The position numbers were made by a program, and so were the translations under genes. 5,008 nt of DNA. It comes from Bacillota bacterium. GTDB lineage: Bacteria; Bacillota_E; Sulfobacillia; Sulfobacillales; Sulfobacillaceae. Within the stretch, counting starts at the first letter, position 1, and each line of letters begins with the position of its first letter. Under the pieces are notes generated by a model. It searched no databases and was not told the DNA's origin. It was given only the letters and a program-made list of their open reading frames with translations. This document shows positions 1 to 5,008 of the stretch, in pieces. The stretch is from assembly GCA_021802375.1 (NCBI GenBank), contig JAKAAL010000433.1, positions 1-5,008 of the forward strand. The letters are read 5' to 3'.

Positions 1-495
1 GGGCCACTACGTACTAAATCGTACGGGCCCTACGATCCAATCCTCTATACAGAGGCTACTGGACAAAGAGCTTCGTGTAAGCCAAACGGAATGCCTTAGA
101 CGCGATATTGCGTTGCCCGCCATGCCCACAAACAACCAACCGGCAACGTGCCCCGTCGCGGATCATGGTCAGTCCTGATCGAGCAAAAGTCACGGCGAGG
201 CCACCCACCGCCGATCCAATCAGGCCAGCGCCTGTTGGGAACTGTGGAACAATGTGAAACGGTCGCGGGGCTAAGTAGCCGAAACCCCTCCGAGTTACCC
301 TCGAAGGCGATTCGCCTCCATGGAGCGCTCGAGAACAAGGCGCCTTGGAAACGGGATGTGAACTGGCGAGAGGACCATTCCCGCATTCGGACCGGAGCGG
401 CCGCGCATGTCTTAGCTCGCAATGCGGTATTCAGTTGGCTCGATCTCAAGAAGAAACACTTTAACTTGGCCAAAGACCTGCCTCCCCGCCCTTAA
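1..495 (+). pseudogene. Decayed ISAs1/IS4-like DDE transposase remnant
   Basis: This is the degraded 3' part of a transposase gene, split over two frames. Frame 2 (2-175, stop 176-178) begins GHYVLNRTGPTIQ, which resembles the conserved 'DYVLxxKGNQPTL' block of ISAs1-type transposases with a few residues lost. Frame 1 then carries the C-terminal part: CETVAGLSS (about 259-285), RLHGALENKAPW (about 313-348) and DVNWREDHSRIRTG (about 355-396). These correspond to the family's 'ET.Y.iSSl', 'R.HW.IENklHW' and 'DV.f.EDxsrIRxG' blocks in the right order and at plausible spacing; the last holds the acidic part of the DDE core. Damage is visible: HW has become HG, klHW has become KAPW, there is at least one frameshift, and frame 1 has a TAG at 100-102. 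The normal C-terminal tail is lost, because the reading frame ends inside the hairpin at 473-514. The 5' end lies outside the window. Family assignment is by eye from memory of the consensus; it is fairly sure as a DDE transposase relic and less sure for the exact IS group. Confidence 0.6.
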
Positions 496-514
496 GGACG
501 GGGAGGCAGGTCTT
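473..514 (-). terminator. Strong 16-bp hairpin, second terminator after csp
   Basis: Arms 473-488 (AAGACCTGCCTCCCCG) and 499-514 are perfect reverse complements over 16 bp, closed by a short inner part containing CTTAAG. Read on the minus strand the stem is followed by TTTGG, a weak U tract. It lies behind the csp terminator and also at the end of the converging transposase relic, so it may stop transcription from both sides. The stem is long and GC-rich and its loop resembles ends of some mobile elements, so an IS-related origin is an alternative. Confidence 0.6.
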
Positions 515-520
515 CAGGTG

Positions 521-552
521 AAAAGAGAGGGCCGAATCTCCGGCCCTCTCTT
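521..552 (-). terminator. Intrinsic terminator of csp
   Basis: Arms 523-534 (AAGAGAGGGCCG) and 541-552 pair perfectly over 12 bp around a 6-nt loop. In the minus-strand RNA the stem runs into TTTT (524-521, two of these paired), giving a classic rho-independent terminator 30 nt after the csp stop codon. On the plus strand the stem is followed only by TTG, so it is mainly oriented for csp. Confidence 0.75.
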
Positions 553-582
553 GAAAAACGGATGTCGGATGGTTGGTGCGAA

Positions 583-780
583 TTAGAGTCGGACTACATT
601 GGCGGCTTGCGGGCCGCGGTCTCCCTCAACCACATCAAATTCGACACGCTCGCCCTCGTTGAGCGTTCGGAAACCTTCGCCATTAATGGCGCTGTAGTGC
701 ACAAAGACATCACCGCCGTCTTCCCGCTCCAAGAAGCCGTAACCCTTTTCCGCACTAAACCACTTGACTCTTCCGGTCAT
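583..780 (-). CDS. csp: CspA-family cold-shock protein
   Basis: A 65-residue single-domain cold-shock protein: a five-stranded OB-fold that binds single-stranded RNA and DNA in the cytoplasm and acts as an RNA chaperone. The sequence shows the family pattern from the N-terminus: GRVKWF (3-8), the RNP1 motif KGYGFLE (12-18), the RNP2 motif DVFVHYSAI (24-32) and the C-terminal GPQAANV typical of Bacillus-type Csps. The position often held by Asn after KWF is Ser here. Length is normal for the family (65-70 aa). The start is ambiguous. ATG at 780 gives the usual N-terminus but sits 12 nt from the GGGGG element (793-797), whereas an in-frame TTG at 786 (two residues longer) is at the ideal 6 nt. 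It is monocistronic, with its own promoter (835-863) and terminator (521-552). Which paralogue it is, and whether it is cold-inducible, cannot be read from the sequence. Confidence 0.95.
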   Translation of the reverse strand: MTGRVKWFSAEKGYGFLEREDGGDVFVHYSAINGEGFRTLNEGERVEFDVVEGDRGPQAANVVRL

Positions 781-792
781 GCTCAAATATAT

Positions 793-797
793 CCCCC
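793..797 (-). promoter_or_regulatory. csp ribosome binding site
   Basis: GGGGG on the minus strand, preceded by AA, pairs with the anti-Shine-Dalgarno sequence with one G-U wobble. It is 6 nt from TTG (786) and 12 nt from ATG (780), so spacing favours the TTG while codon preference and family length favour the ATG. Confidence 0.55.
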
Positions 798-808
798 TTC
801 GTAAATCA

Positions 809-823
809 TCCCAACTTCTGGGA
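809..823 (-). other. Small hairpin in the csp 5' leader
   Basis: TCCCA and TGGGA form a 5-bp stem with a 5-nt loop in the roughly 48-nt untranslated leader, starting close to the predicted transcription start. Csp leaders often have regulatory structure, but this stem is short and I cannot say that it acts as a thermosensor. Confidence 0.3.
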
Positions 824-834
824 CTACCTTGGTA

Positions 835-863
835 AATATAGCACCAGCCGTCTAAAAAGTCAA
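835..863 (-). promoter_or_regulatory. sigma-A/70-type promoter of csp
   Basis: Read on the minus strand, the -35 box TTGACT (863-858) and the -10 box TATATT (840-835) each match consensus at 5 of 6 positions and are separated by exactly 17 bp. Transcription would start near 828, giving a leader of about 48 nt before csp. Confidence 0.75.
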
Positions 864-905
864 ACAGAATCTGAACTTTTCTTGCGCACCAGACACGTTC
901 TCATC

Positions 906-935
906 TGTGGATAATGGGGATAAGTCTGTTGATAA
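906..935 (-). promoter_or_regulatory. Row of three DnaA-box nonamers
   Basis: On the minus strand the row reads TTATCAACA (935-927), three bases, TTATCCCCA (923-915), then directly TTATCCACA (914-906). The last is the exact consensus DnaA box; the other two differ from it by one base each. All point the same way, and two abut without a gap. The row lies about 43 bp upstream of the csp -35 box and downstream of the metK terminator. It could be a DnaA-regulated promoter region, a DnaA-titrating cluster, or part of an origin. There is no dnaA, dnaN or rpmH in the window, so I do not call oriC. Confidence 0.65.
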
Positions 936-954
936 GAGGAAAATCAAGCATTTT

Positions 955-973
955 GGATGGGGATAGCCCATCC
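955..973. repeat. 7-bp inverted repeat in the metK-csp spacer
   Basis: GGATGGG (955-961) and CCCATCC (967-973) form a perfect inverted repeat around a 5-nt loop. There is no U tract on either side, so it does not look like a terminator. It sits just upstream of the DnaA-box row and might be an operator; its function is unknown. Confidence 0.4.
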
Positions 974-1045
974 CAATCGAGAATCTCCGTCTCCCAACCA
1001 TGACGCGGCAGAGGTTGGATAGCAAGCCCATCTTCTTGGCTCACC

Positions 1046-1091
1046 AAGAAAACTTGAAGACCGCTGGCTCATTTCCGACCAGCGGTCTTCA
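1046..1091 (-). terminator. Intrinsic terminator of metK
   Basis: Arms 1055-1067 and 1079-1091 (TGAAGACCGCTGG and its complement) form a perfect 13-bp stem with an 11-nt loop. On the minus strand the stem is followed by AGTTTTCTT, a clear U-rich tract. It begins 15 nt past the metK stop codon, so metK transcription should end here before the csp promoter. Confidence 0.9.
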
Positions 1092-1106
1092 GCTAATTCC
1101 TCATCT

Positions 1107-2315
1107 TCAAGAACGGGCGGCCAAGGCCTTAAGCCTATCAACCTTATCCGTGTGTTCCCACGGCAGGTCCACATCGGTTCGCCCAAAATGGCCGTAGGCT
1201 GCCGTTTGTTGGTAGATCGGGCGGGCAAGGTTCAAGGCACGGATAATCGCCAGGGGCCGAAGATCGAAGACCTCCTCCACAACCTTGGCGAGCCGTTGAT
1301 CGGAAAGCTTTCCCGTTCCATGCGTGTCGACCATGATCGACAAGGGACGCGCCACGCCAATGGCATAGGCAATTTGAATTTCGGCGCGGTCGGCAAGCCC
1401 TGCCGCCACCAAGTTCTTGGCGACCCAACGAGCAGCATAGGAAGCCGATCGATCCACTTTGGTCGGGTCTTTGCCGGAAAAGGCGCCTCCTCCGTGACGG
1501 GCATAGCCTCCATAGGTATCCACGATAATTTTTCGGCCAGTGAGTCCGGAGTCCCCCTGGGGGCCGCCAATCACAAATCGACCGGTAGGATTGACCAGGA
1601 TCCGGACTTTAGGATGCCACCAGGCTCCCAAAGTGGGTTTGATAATGGTCTCCACCAGACTTTGGGAAAGCTCCGTCAAGCCCGTTTCGGGGCGATGTTG
1701 CGTTGAAATCAGCACGGTCTCCACGGCTACCGGCCGATCGCCTTGATAGCGCACGGTGACCTGAGTCTTGCCGTCCGGCCACAAAAACGGAAGCGCTCCG
1801 CTCAACCGAGACTGGTCCAATGCCCGAGCCAAGCTGTGCGCTAAACTTATGGGAAGTGGCATCAATTCATCGGTCTCGTTGCAGGCGAAACCAAACACCA
1901 TTCCTTGGTCTCCCGCGCCGATGCGATCGAACTCCTCGTCTTCCCCCGTTCGAGTTTCCAGGGCCTGGTCGACTCCTTGGGCAATGTCCTGCGATTGCTC
2001 ATCGATCGACGTAATCACGGCCACGGTGTCGGCATCGAATCCCATCTTCGCTCGGGTGTATCCGACCCCACGGATGGTTTCCCTTACCGTACGGGCAATA
2101 TCCACGTAACAACCCGTGGTGATCTCGCCAACCACGAGAGCAAGGCCCGTGGTCACGACCGTTTCCGCAGCCACGCGCGCCGAGCTGTCCTGACTCAAAA
2201 TACTGTCCAAGATCGCATCCGAAATCTGATCCGCCACTTTATCCGGATGACCGCGCGTCACCGACTCCGACGTAAACAAAAAGTCCTGTCCCAATTGGGT
2301 CACCCCGATCAACAA
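1107..2315 (-). CDS. metK: S-adenosylmethionine synthetase (methionine adenosyltransferase)
   Basis: MetK makes S-adenosylmethionine from methionine and ATP, releasing phosphate and pyrophosphate; SAM is the cell's main methyl donor. The family landmarks are all present: FTSES then GHPDK (residues 14-26), the signature GAGDQG (133-138), PDGKTQVT (180-187), [13 protein letters not shown] (250-262) and the P-loop-like GGGAFSGKD (275-283) followed by K286 and D288. Length (402 aa) fits the Bacillus-type enzyme, and so does the short insert before GAGDQG. The residue before GHPDK is Arg21, where E. coli and B. subtilis have Glu. There is no ATG start: TTG at 2315 follows a weak GGGAAG (2327-2322) at 6 nt, TTG at 2312 overlaps the leader-ORF stop, and GTG at 2303 gives a more usual N-terminal length. 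The start is therefore uncertain by a few codons. The gene has its own promoter (2407-2436) and terminator. Confidence 0.97.
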   Translation of the reverse strand: MLIGVTQLGQDFLFTSESVTRGHPDKVADQISDAILDSILSQDSSARVAAETVVTTGLALVVGEITTGCYVDIARTVRETIRGVGYTRAKMGFDADTVAVITSIDEQSQDIAQGVDQALETRTGEDEEFDRIGAGDQGMVFGFACNETDELMPLPISLAHSLARALDQSRLSGALPFLWPDGKTQVTVRYQGDRPVAVETVLISTQHRPETGLTELSQSLVETIIKPTLGAWWHPKVRILVNPTGRFVIGGPQGDSGLTGRKIIVDTYGGYARHGGGAFSGKDPTKVDRSASYAARWVAKNLVAAGLADRAEIQIAYAIGVARPLSIMVDTHGTGKLSDQRLAKVVEEVFDLRPLAIIRALNLARPIYQQTAAYGHFGRTDVDLPWEHTDKVDRLKALAARS

Positions 2316-2353
2316 AAATCGCTTCCCGACGCACTTTCGGGCGCGTTAGTCAT
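2309..2353 (-). CDS. Possible 14-codon leader ORF upstream of metK
   Basis: An ATG at 2353 is preceded by a perfect GGAGG (2363-2359) at 5 nt, the best ribosome binding site in the metK leader. It encodes [14 protein letters not shown] and stops at TGA 2311-2309. That stop overlaps the second metK TTG as TTGA, an arrangement typical of translational coupling. The peptide has no Met beyond the start, so it does not look like a methionine-sensing attenuator. The alternative is that this ATG is the true metK start and the T5 run (2318-2314) lost one base: one extra T would fuse it in frame to metK, giving an unusually long N-terminus. Real expression is unproven. Confidence 0.4.
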   Translation of the reverse strand: MTNAPESASGSDFC

Positions 2354-2358
2354 CTTGG

Positions 2359-2363
2359 CCTCC
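2359..2363 (-). promoter_or_regulatory. GGAGG ribosome binding site in the metK leader
   Basis: A consensus Shine-Dalgarno site 5 nt before the ATG at 2353, not before any in-frame metK start. It points to translation entering upstream of metK, which is why the start of metK needs attention. Confidence 0.6.
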
Positions 2364-2406
2364 GCATCTTGCCGCCGTACCCCCTACGTCGACAAATACC
2401 GTGCCG

Positions 2407-2436
2407 AGTATACAAAGAAGCCGCCCCATCTGTCAA
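2407..2436 (-). promoter_or_regulatory. sigma-A/70-type promoter of metK
   Basis: On the minus strand, a perfect -35 TTGACA (2436-2431) and a -10 TATACT (2412-2407, 5 of 6) are separated by 18 bp. It starts about 22 bp after the dppB stop, so metK is probably transcribed independently of the transporter operon. Transcription would begin near 2400, leaving a leader of about 85 nt. I see no S-box (SAM-I) riboswitch or T-box pattern in it and no terminator hairpin with a U tract. Confidence 0.8.
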
Positions 2437-2457
2437 CGCGAAGACCCCGGCCCATGA

Positions 2458-3345
2458 TTACAGCGAGCGTGCCGTCAACGGATTAAGATAGCGGTAGCTG
2501 ATATCGATAAGAAGGTTTAGCACCAAGACCATGAGGGCCAATAGGAAAAAGGCCAGCTCGGTATGGCTTTGTCCAAATGGGCTGCCCACCCCGCCGGAAA
2601 GGCCGCCGCCTAAAATCGTGGTCAATCCGGGAATTTGAAAGACGATCTCAATCACTAGCATGTTATTAATCAGCATGGCTGCCTGTGGACCGAAGAAGGT
2701 GACCGTGGCCACCAGAGACGGCCTCAGCGCATGACGAAGCAAGACCGCCCATTCGGGCACACCGCGAGCGCGAGCATGCACAATATAATGCTGTTGCAAA
2801 ACCTCGGTCATGCCCGCCTGCATGAATTTGGCCATGTAGCCCACATTCCCAGCAGCCAACGCGACCGTGGGCAGCACCACACTCGCGGGAGAGTTCCAAC
2901 CGCCTAAAGGAAACCATCGCCAAAGGGTGGCAAAAAAGAATACCAGGCCCACGGACATGACGTAGGGAGGTACCCCCTGCGCCGTCAAGGTACCCAGGGT
3001 ACCGACGTGACGGAGCCAATGGCGGTTATGGATGGCAGCATAGGTCCCTAGAGGCAGGGCGACCAGTCCTGCTAAGAAAATTGAGCCAAAAATCAAGATC
3101 AGCGAACTGCTGACGGCGGTAACAAACACGCCACCGGGATAGTTAAAATCTAATGGAATGTCGCGCTCTTGTTGACCGATGTAGCGAGCTAATACCAAAA
3201 GTCCGTGGGGGGGGATGACCTCGCCCGGATGGTAAGGCCCGCTAAATTGACCATAAAAGCTGATCGCCGCGGCCACGGCCACGACTGCGGCGAGCACCAG
3301 CGCCATGCCCACTAAGCGGTATCCAAGGAATACGTACCACTTCAC
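2458..3345 (-). CDS. dppB: Oligopeptide/dipeptide ABC transporter permease, DppB/OppB type
   Basis: A 295-residue inner-membrane subunit that forms half of the translocation channel of a peptide (or possibly nickel) importer. About six membrane segments can be read: roughly 11-30, 78-101, 125-142, 155-172, 212-233 and 263-282, with a periplasmic or external loop at about 31-77. The EAA coupling loop that contacts the ATPases is clear (187-207, HARARGVPEWAVLLRHAL), and so are the family's VIEIVFQIPGL (231-241) and a C-terminal LLIDISYRYLNP. A Gly-rich stretch (246-254) lies between the last two segments. GTG at 3345 is chosen because a perfect AGGAGG (3359-3354) stands 8 nt before it; the longer frame to 3384 has no such site. 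It is the last gene of the operon, 48 bp after the DppF-type gene. The usual order puts this permease before its partner permease and the ATPases. Substrate cannot be assigned from the permease. Confidence 0.9.
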   Translation of the reverse strand: MKWYVFLGYRLVGMALVLAAVVAVAAAISFYGQFSGPYHPGEVIPPHGLLVLARYIGQQERDIPLDFNYPGGVFVTAVSSSLILIFGSIFLAGLVALPLGTYAAIHNRHWLRHVGTLGTLTAQGVPPYVMSVGLVFFFATLWRWFPLGGWNSPASVVLPTVALAAGNVGYMAKFMQAGMTEVLQQHYIVHARARGVPEWAVLLRHALRPSLVATVTFFGPQAAMLINNMLVIEIVFQIPGLTTILGGGLSGGVGSPFGQSHTELAFFLLALMVLVLNLLIDISYRYLNPLTARSL

Positions 3346-3353
3346 CGGTAAAT

Positions 3354-3359
3354 CCTCCT
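3354..3359 (-). promoter_or_regulatory. Ribosome binding site of dppB
   Basis: AGGAGG on the minus strand, 8 nt before GTG 3345. It fixes the start at this GTG, 13 codons inside the longest open frame. Confidence 0.85.
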
Positions 3360-3393
3360 CCCTTTTTGCGGTTGCGGCCAACACCGAACCCGG

Positions 3394-4359
3394 TCAGCCC
3401 GCCGCATGAATCGCATGGCACGCCGCATGGTGGTGCTCGCCAACCTGAACTAACTGAGGCGGCACCGTTCGACATATGTCCATGGTCAAGGGACAGCGTG
3501 TGTGAAATGGGCATCCCTTGGGTCTATCGATCACCGAAGGAATATCGCCCGGAAGAATCGTCAACGGTTTCCTGGCCGCCTTCGACTCGGGCACGTCTAA
3601 AATGGAGTCAAACAAGGCCTTCGTATAGGGATGACCGGGTTTTTCTAAAAGGCTCTTGGTCGGCGCCCATTCGACCAATTCGCCTAGATACATCACCCCA
3701 ATGACCTGACTCAAGTAACTCACCGCAGAAAGATTGTGGGAGATAAAGAGATAGGCCAGATGCTCGGTTAAGCGCAGATCTTCCAGCAAGCTTAAGACTT
3801 GCGCTTGCACCGAAAGGTCCAAGGCCGACAAAATTTCATCACATACTAAGAGTTTTGGCCCGAGCGCTAACGCTCGGGCAATCATCACCCGCTGCAACTG
3901 GCCTCCTGAAAGCTCATCCGGCATGGCCGGGCCATGCGCCGCGGTCAGGCCCACGCGCTCTAAAAGGCCGCCAATGCGCCTAAGCCGTTCGCTTGGTGTT
4001 CCTTGGTTGTGAATCACAAGCGGTTCCATGATATTGGAAGCCACACTGACCCGACCATTCAAGGCGGACTGGGCGTCTTGGAACACAATCTGAAGGGATT
4101 TGCGCATCTCGCGCAGCTTGGCCGGCGACGCAGTGACAAGATCGACGCCCGACGCCCTCACCGAACCGGCATCAGGCTTCATTAAACCGATGGCCAATCG
4201 CCCTAGCGTAGATTTTCCCGACCCGCTCTCACCGACCAATCCGAATGTCTCGCCTTCGGCAATCGTCATCGACACGGCGCGGACGGCGTCAATACGGGCC
4301 TTGCCTAAGGCAAAGCTCTTCGAAATTTGCTGGATTTGCAGAAACGGTCTATCCGACAT
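3394..4359 (-). CDS. dppF: Oligopeptide/dipeptide ABC transporter ATPase, DppF/OppF type
   Basis: A 321-residue cytoplasmic ATPase that, with the DppD-type partner, powers peptide uptake. Motifs in order: Walker A GESGSGKST (43-51), Q-loop VFQD (92-95), ABC signature LSGGQLQRV (150-158), Walker B with catalytic Glu LLVCDE (170-175), D-loop SALD (178-181) and H-loop His208. The C-terminal oligopeptide-transporter extension has four cysteines (283, 289, 296, 314) in the pattern that binds a 4Fe-4S cluster in studied DppD/DppF-type ATPases. Oddities: the usual DEPVSALD or DEAVSALD is DEILSALD, SLNPR is ALNGR, and SHDLS is SHNLS; the catalytic residues are kept. The ATG at 4359 is chosen over the longer frame to 4455 because AGGAG lies 7 nt before it; the extra 32 codons would lie entirely in the preceding gene. 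It overlaps dppD by 11 bp, suggesting translational coupling. Confidence 0.93.
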   Translation of the reverse strand: MSDRPFLQIQQISKSFALGKARIDAVRAVSMTIAEGETFGLVGESGSGKSTLGRLAIGLMKPDAGSVRASGVDLVTASPAKLREMRKSLQIVFQDAQSALNGRVSVASNIMEPLVIHNQGTPSERLRRIGGLLERVGLTAAHGPAMPDELSGGQLQRVMIARALALGPKLLVCDEILSALDLSVQAQVLSLLEDLRLTEHLAYLFISHNLSAVSYLSQVIGVMYLGELVEWAPTKSLLEKPGHPYTKALFDSILDVPESKAARKPLTILPGDIPSVIDRPKGCPFHTRCPLTMDICRTVPPQLVQVGEHHHAACHAIHAAG

Positions 4360-5008
4360 TAGCGCACTCCTGATCGACAAGATGGCAGGCCGCTTCATGC
4401 TCTGCACCCAGTCGAACAAGCTTGGGCCGCTCCGTTTGACAACGCTCGAATGCATGCGGACAGCGCGCTGCGAAAGGGCATCCGACGGGAACTTGATGAA
4501 AAATTGCGGCGGAACCCTGAATCTGCTGCAAGGTGCCGGACGAGCCGGTGATCGGGATCATCGAACCCTTCAATCCTTGGGTGTAAGGATGAACCGAACG
4601 TTGAATAAACGCGTCGATCTCGGCGTTTTCCATGACTTGACCCCCGTACATCACGACGACCCGGTCGCACACGTTGGTCGCCACCCCCAGATCATGGGTA
4701 ACCATAATAACGGTCATCTGGCGTTTGCGACATGCCGCTTGAAGGACAGACAGCACTTGAACCTGCACGGTGGTATCTAACGCGGTGGTTGGTTCATCGG
4801 CGATCAGCAGTTCTGGTTCTGCGGCCAAGGCAACCGCGATCATGACGCGCTGGCGCATACCCCCAGAAAGTTCAAAGGGATAGCGCTCGAACTGGCGCTC
4901 GGGATCCGAGAGCCCAAGCTCCGCAAGAAGGCTCAATGCCCGGCGGCGCGCCTCGGGCTTGTTACATAAGGCATGCGCGAGCATGGGTTCCATGACTTGG
5001 GCGTCGAT
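4349..5008 (-). CDS. dppD: Oligopeptide/dipeptide ABC transporter ATPase, DppD/OppD type (5' end outside window)
   Basis: The C-terminal 219 residues of the first ATPase of the peptide importer. The frame is open to the window edge, and the first visible residues (IDAQVMEPM) match the family's 'iGeQiaEpl' segment after the Q-loop, so Walker A and the Q-loop lie beyond 5008; ATG 4993 is internal, not the start. Visible motifs, numbered within the fragment: ABC signature LSGGMRQRV (47-55), Walker B and D-loop [12 protein letters not shown] (67-78), and H-loop VTHD with His105. The C-terminal extension has the cysteine pattern GCPFAARC...C...AACH, as in the DppF-type partner, a likely 4Fe-4S site by analogy with characterised homologues. 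Motifs are textbook, more so than in the partner ATPase. The stop TAG (4351-4349) lies inside the start of the next gene. Confidence 0.93.
   Translation of the reverse strand: MDAQVMEPMLAHALCNKPEARRRALSLLAELGLSDPERQFERYPFELSGGMRQRVMIAVALAAEPELLIADEPTTALDTTVQVQVLSVLQAACRKRQMTVIMVTHDLGVATNVCDRVVVMYGGQVMENAEIDAFIQRSVHPYTQGLKGSMIPITGSSGTLQQIQGSAAIFHQVPVGCPFAARCPHAFERCQTERPKLVRLGAEHEAACHLVDQECANVG
4367..4371 (-). promoter_or_regulatory. Ribosome binding site of dppF
   Basis: AGGAG on the minus strand, 7 nt before ATG 4359, inside the 3' end of the DppD-type gene. It decides the start against the longer open frame. Confidence 0.85.

Larger units (their letters stand above)
781..1106. other. Gene-free spacer between metK and csp
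   Basis: I see no credible coding sequence in these 326 bases. The short plus-strand frames starting near 1000 run antisense into metK and have no family features. In order from metK the spacer holds the metK terminator, an inverted repeat, three DnaA boxes, the csp promoter and the csp leader. It is visibly more AT-rich around 835-905 than the flanking genes. Confidence 0.6.

Noticed and set aside
1..30. Interrupted palindrome at the window edge (GGGCC/GGCCC and CGTAC/GTACG)
   Set aside because: It needs a 4-nt bulge, sits within the transposase relic and has no U tract; likely chance.
96..473. 125-residue minus-strand frame opposite the transposase relic
   Set aside because: It is the reverse shadow of the relic, with no recognisable domain and no ribosome binding site.
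562..804. 80-residue plus-strand frame opposite csp
   Set aside because: It is antisense to an intact cold-shock gene, which explains its conservation and openness.
781..950. A chromosomal replication origin (oriC)
   Set aside because: Three DnaA boxes and an AT-richer flank are suggestive, but no dnaA, dnaN, rpmH or clear unwinding repeats are present, so only a DnaA-box cluster is called.
2350..2367. A second, 5-codon ORF (MRRPR) whose TGA overlaps the ATG of the leader ORF
   Set aside because: It has no good ribosome binding site and is too short to separate from chance, although the ATGA overlap is neat.
2316..2400. SAM riboswitch or T-box in the metK leader
   Set aside because: The leader is only about 85 nt, holds a ribosome binding site and a short ORF, and shows no S-box or T-box conserved elements and no terminator stem with a U tract.
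1152..2486. Several long plus-strand frames opposite metK (such as 1152-1706 and 1905-2486)
   Set aside because: They are antisense to a clearly conserved gene, have low-complexity composition and no family features.
1..5008. CRISPR array, tRNA or rRNA
   Set aside because: No regularly spaced direct repeats, no cloverleaf with conserved T-loop and acceptor sequences, and no rRNA-like segments were seen on either strand.

Overview
The window reads as chromosomal DNA from a bacterium of moderate to fairly high GC content, most likely Gram-positive and Bacillota-like. The grounds are the MetK sequence, which resembles the Bacillus type in its insert before GAGDQG and in its C-terminal [10 protein letters not shown] stretch; strong purine-rich Shine-Dalgarno sites; frequent GTG/TTG starts; and sigma-A-type promoters. 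The taxonomic call is inference. All intact genes lie on the minus strand, so transcription runs from high to low coordinates.

Layout in transcription order. (1) 5008-2458 is the distal part of an oligopeptide/dipeptide ABC importer operon: a DppD/OppD-type ATPase (5' end outside the window), a DppF/OppF-type ATPase overlapping it by 11 bp, and a DppB/OppB-type permease 48 bp further on. The partner permease (DppC type) and the substrate-binding protein are not here and would have to lie upstream or elsewhere. (2) 2457-2309 is a spacer with a near-consensus promoter and a 14-codon leader ORF with an excellent ribosome binding site, whose stop overlaps the start region of metK. (3) 2315-1107 is metK, S-adenosylmethionine synthetase, with a non-ATG start and a clear intrinsic terminator. 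(4) 1106-781 is a gene-free stretch with the metK terminator, an inverted repeat, a row of three DnaA-box nonamers and a good promoter for the next gene. (5) 780-583 is a CspA-family cold-shock protein, followed by two tandem hairpins. (6) 1-495, on the plus strand and converging on those hairpins, is a decayed, frameshifted remnant of what looks like an ISAs1/IS4-type DDE transposase.

Functionally, the importer supplies peptides (possibly a methionine source), MetK makes SAM from methionine and ATP, and the Csp is an RNA chaperone. Separate promoters and terminators suggest metK and csp are independent units rather than part of the transporter operon.

I found no convincing new multi-gene system. 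The spots most worth checking are the DnaA-box row upstream of csp and the unusual metK translation start with its overlapping leader ORF.
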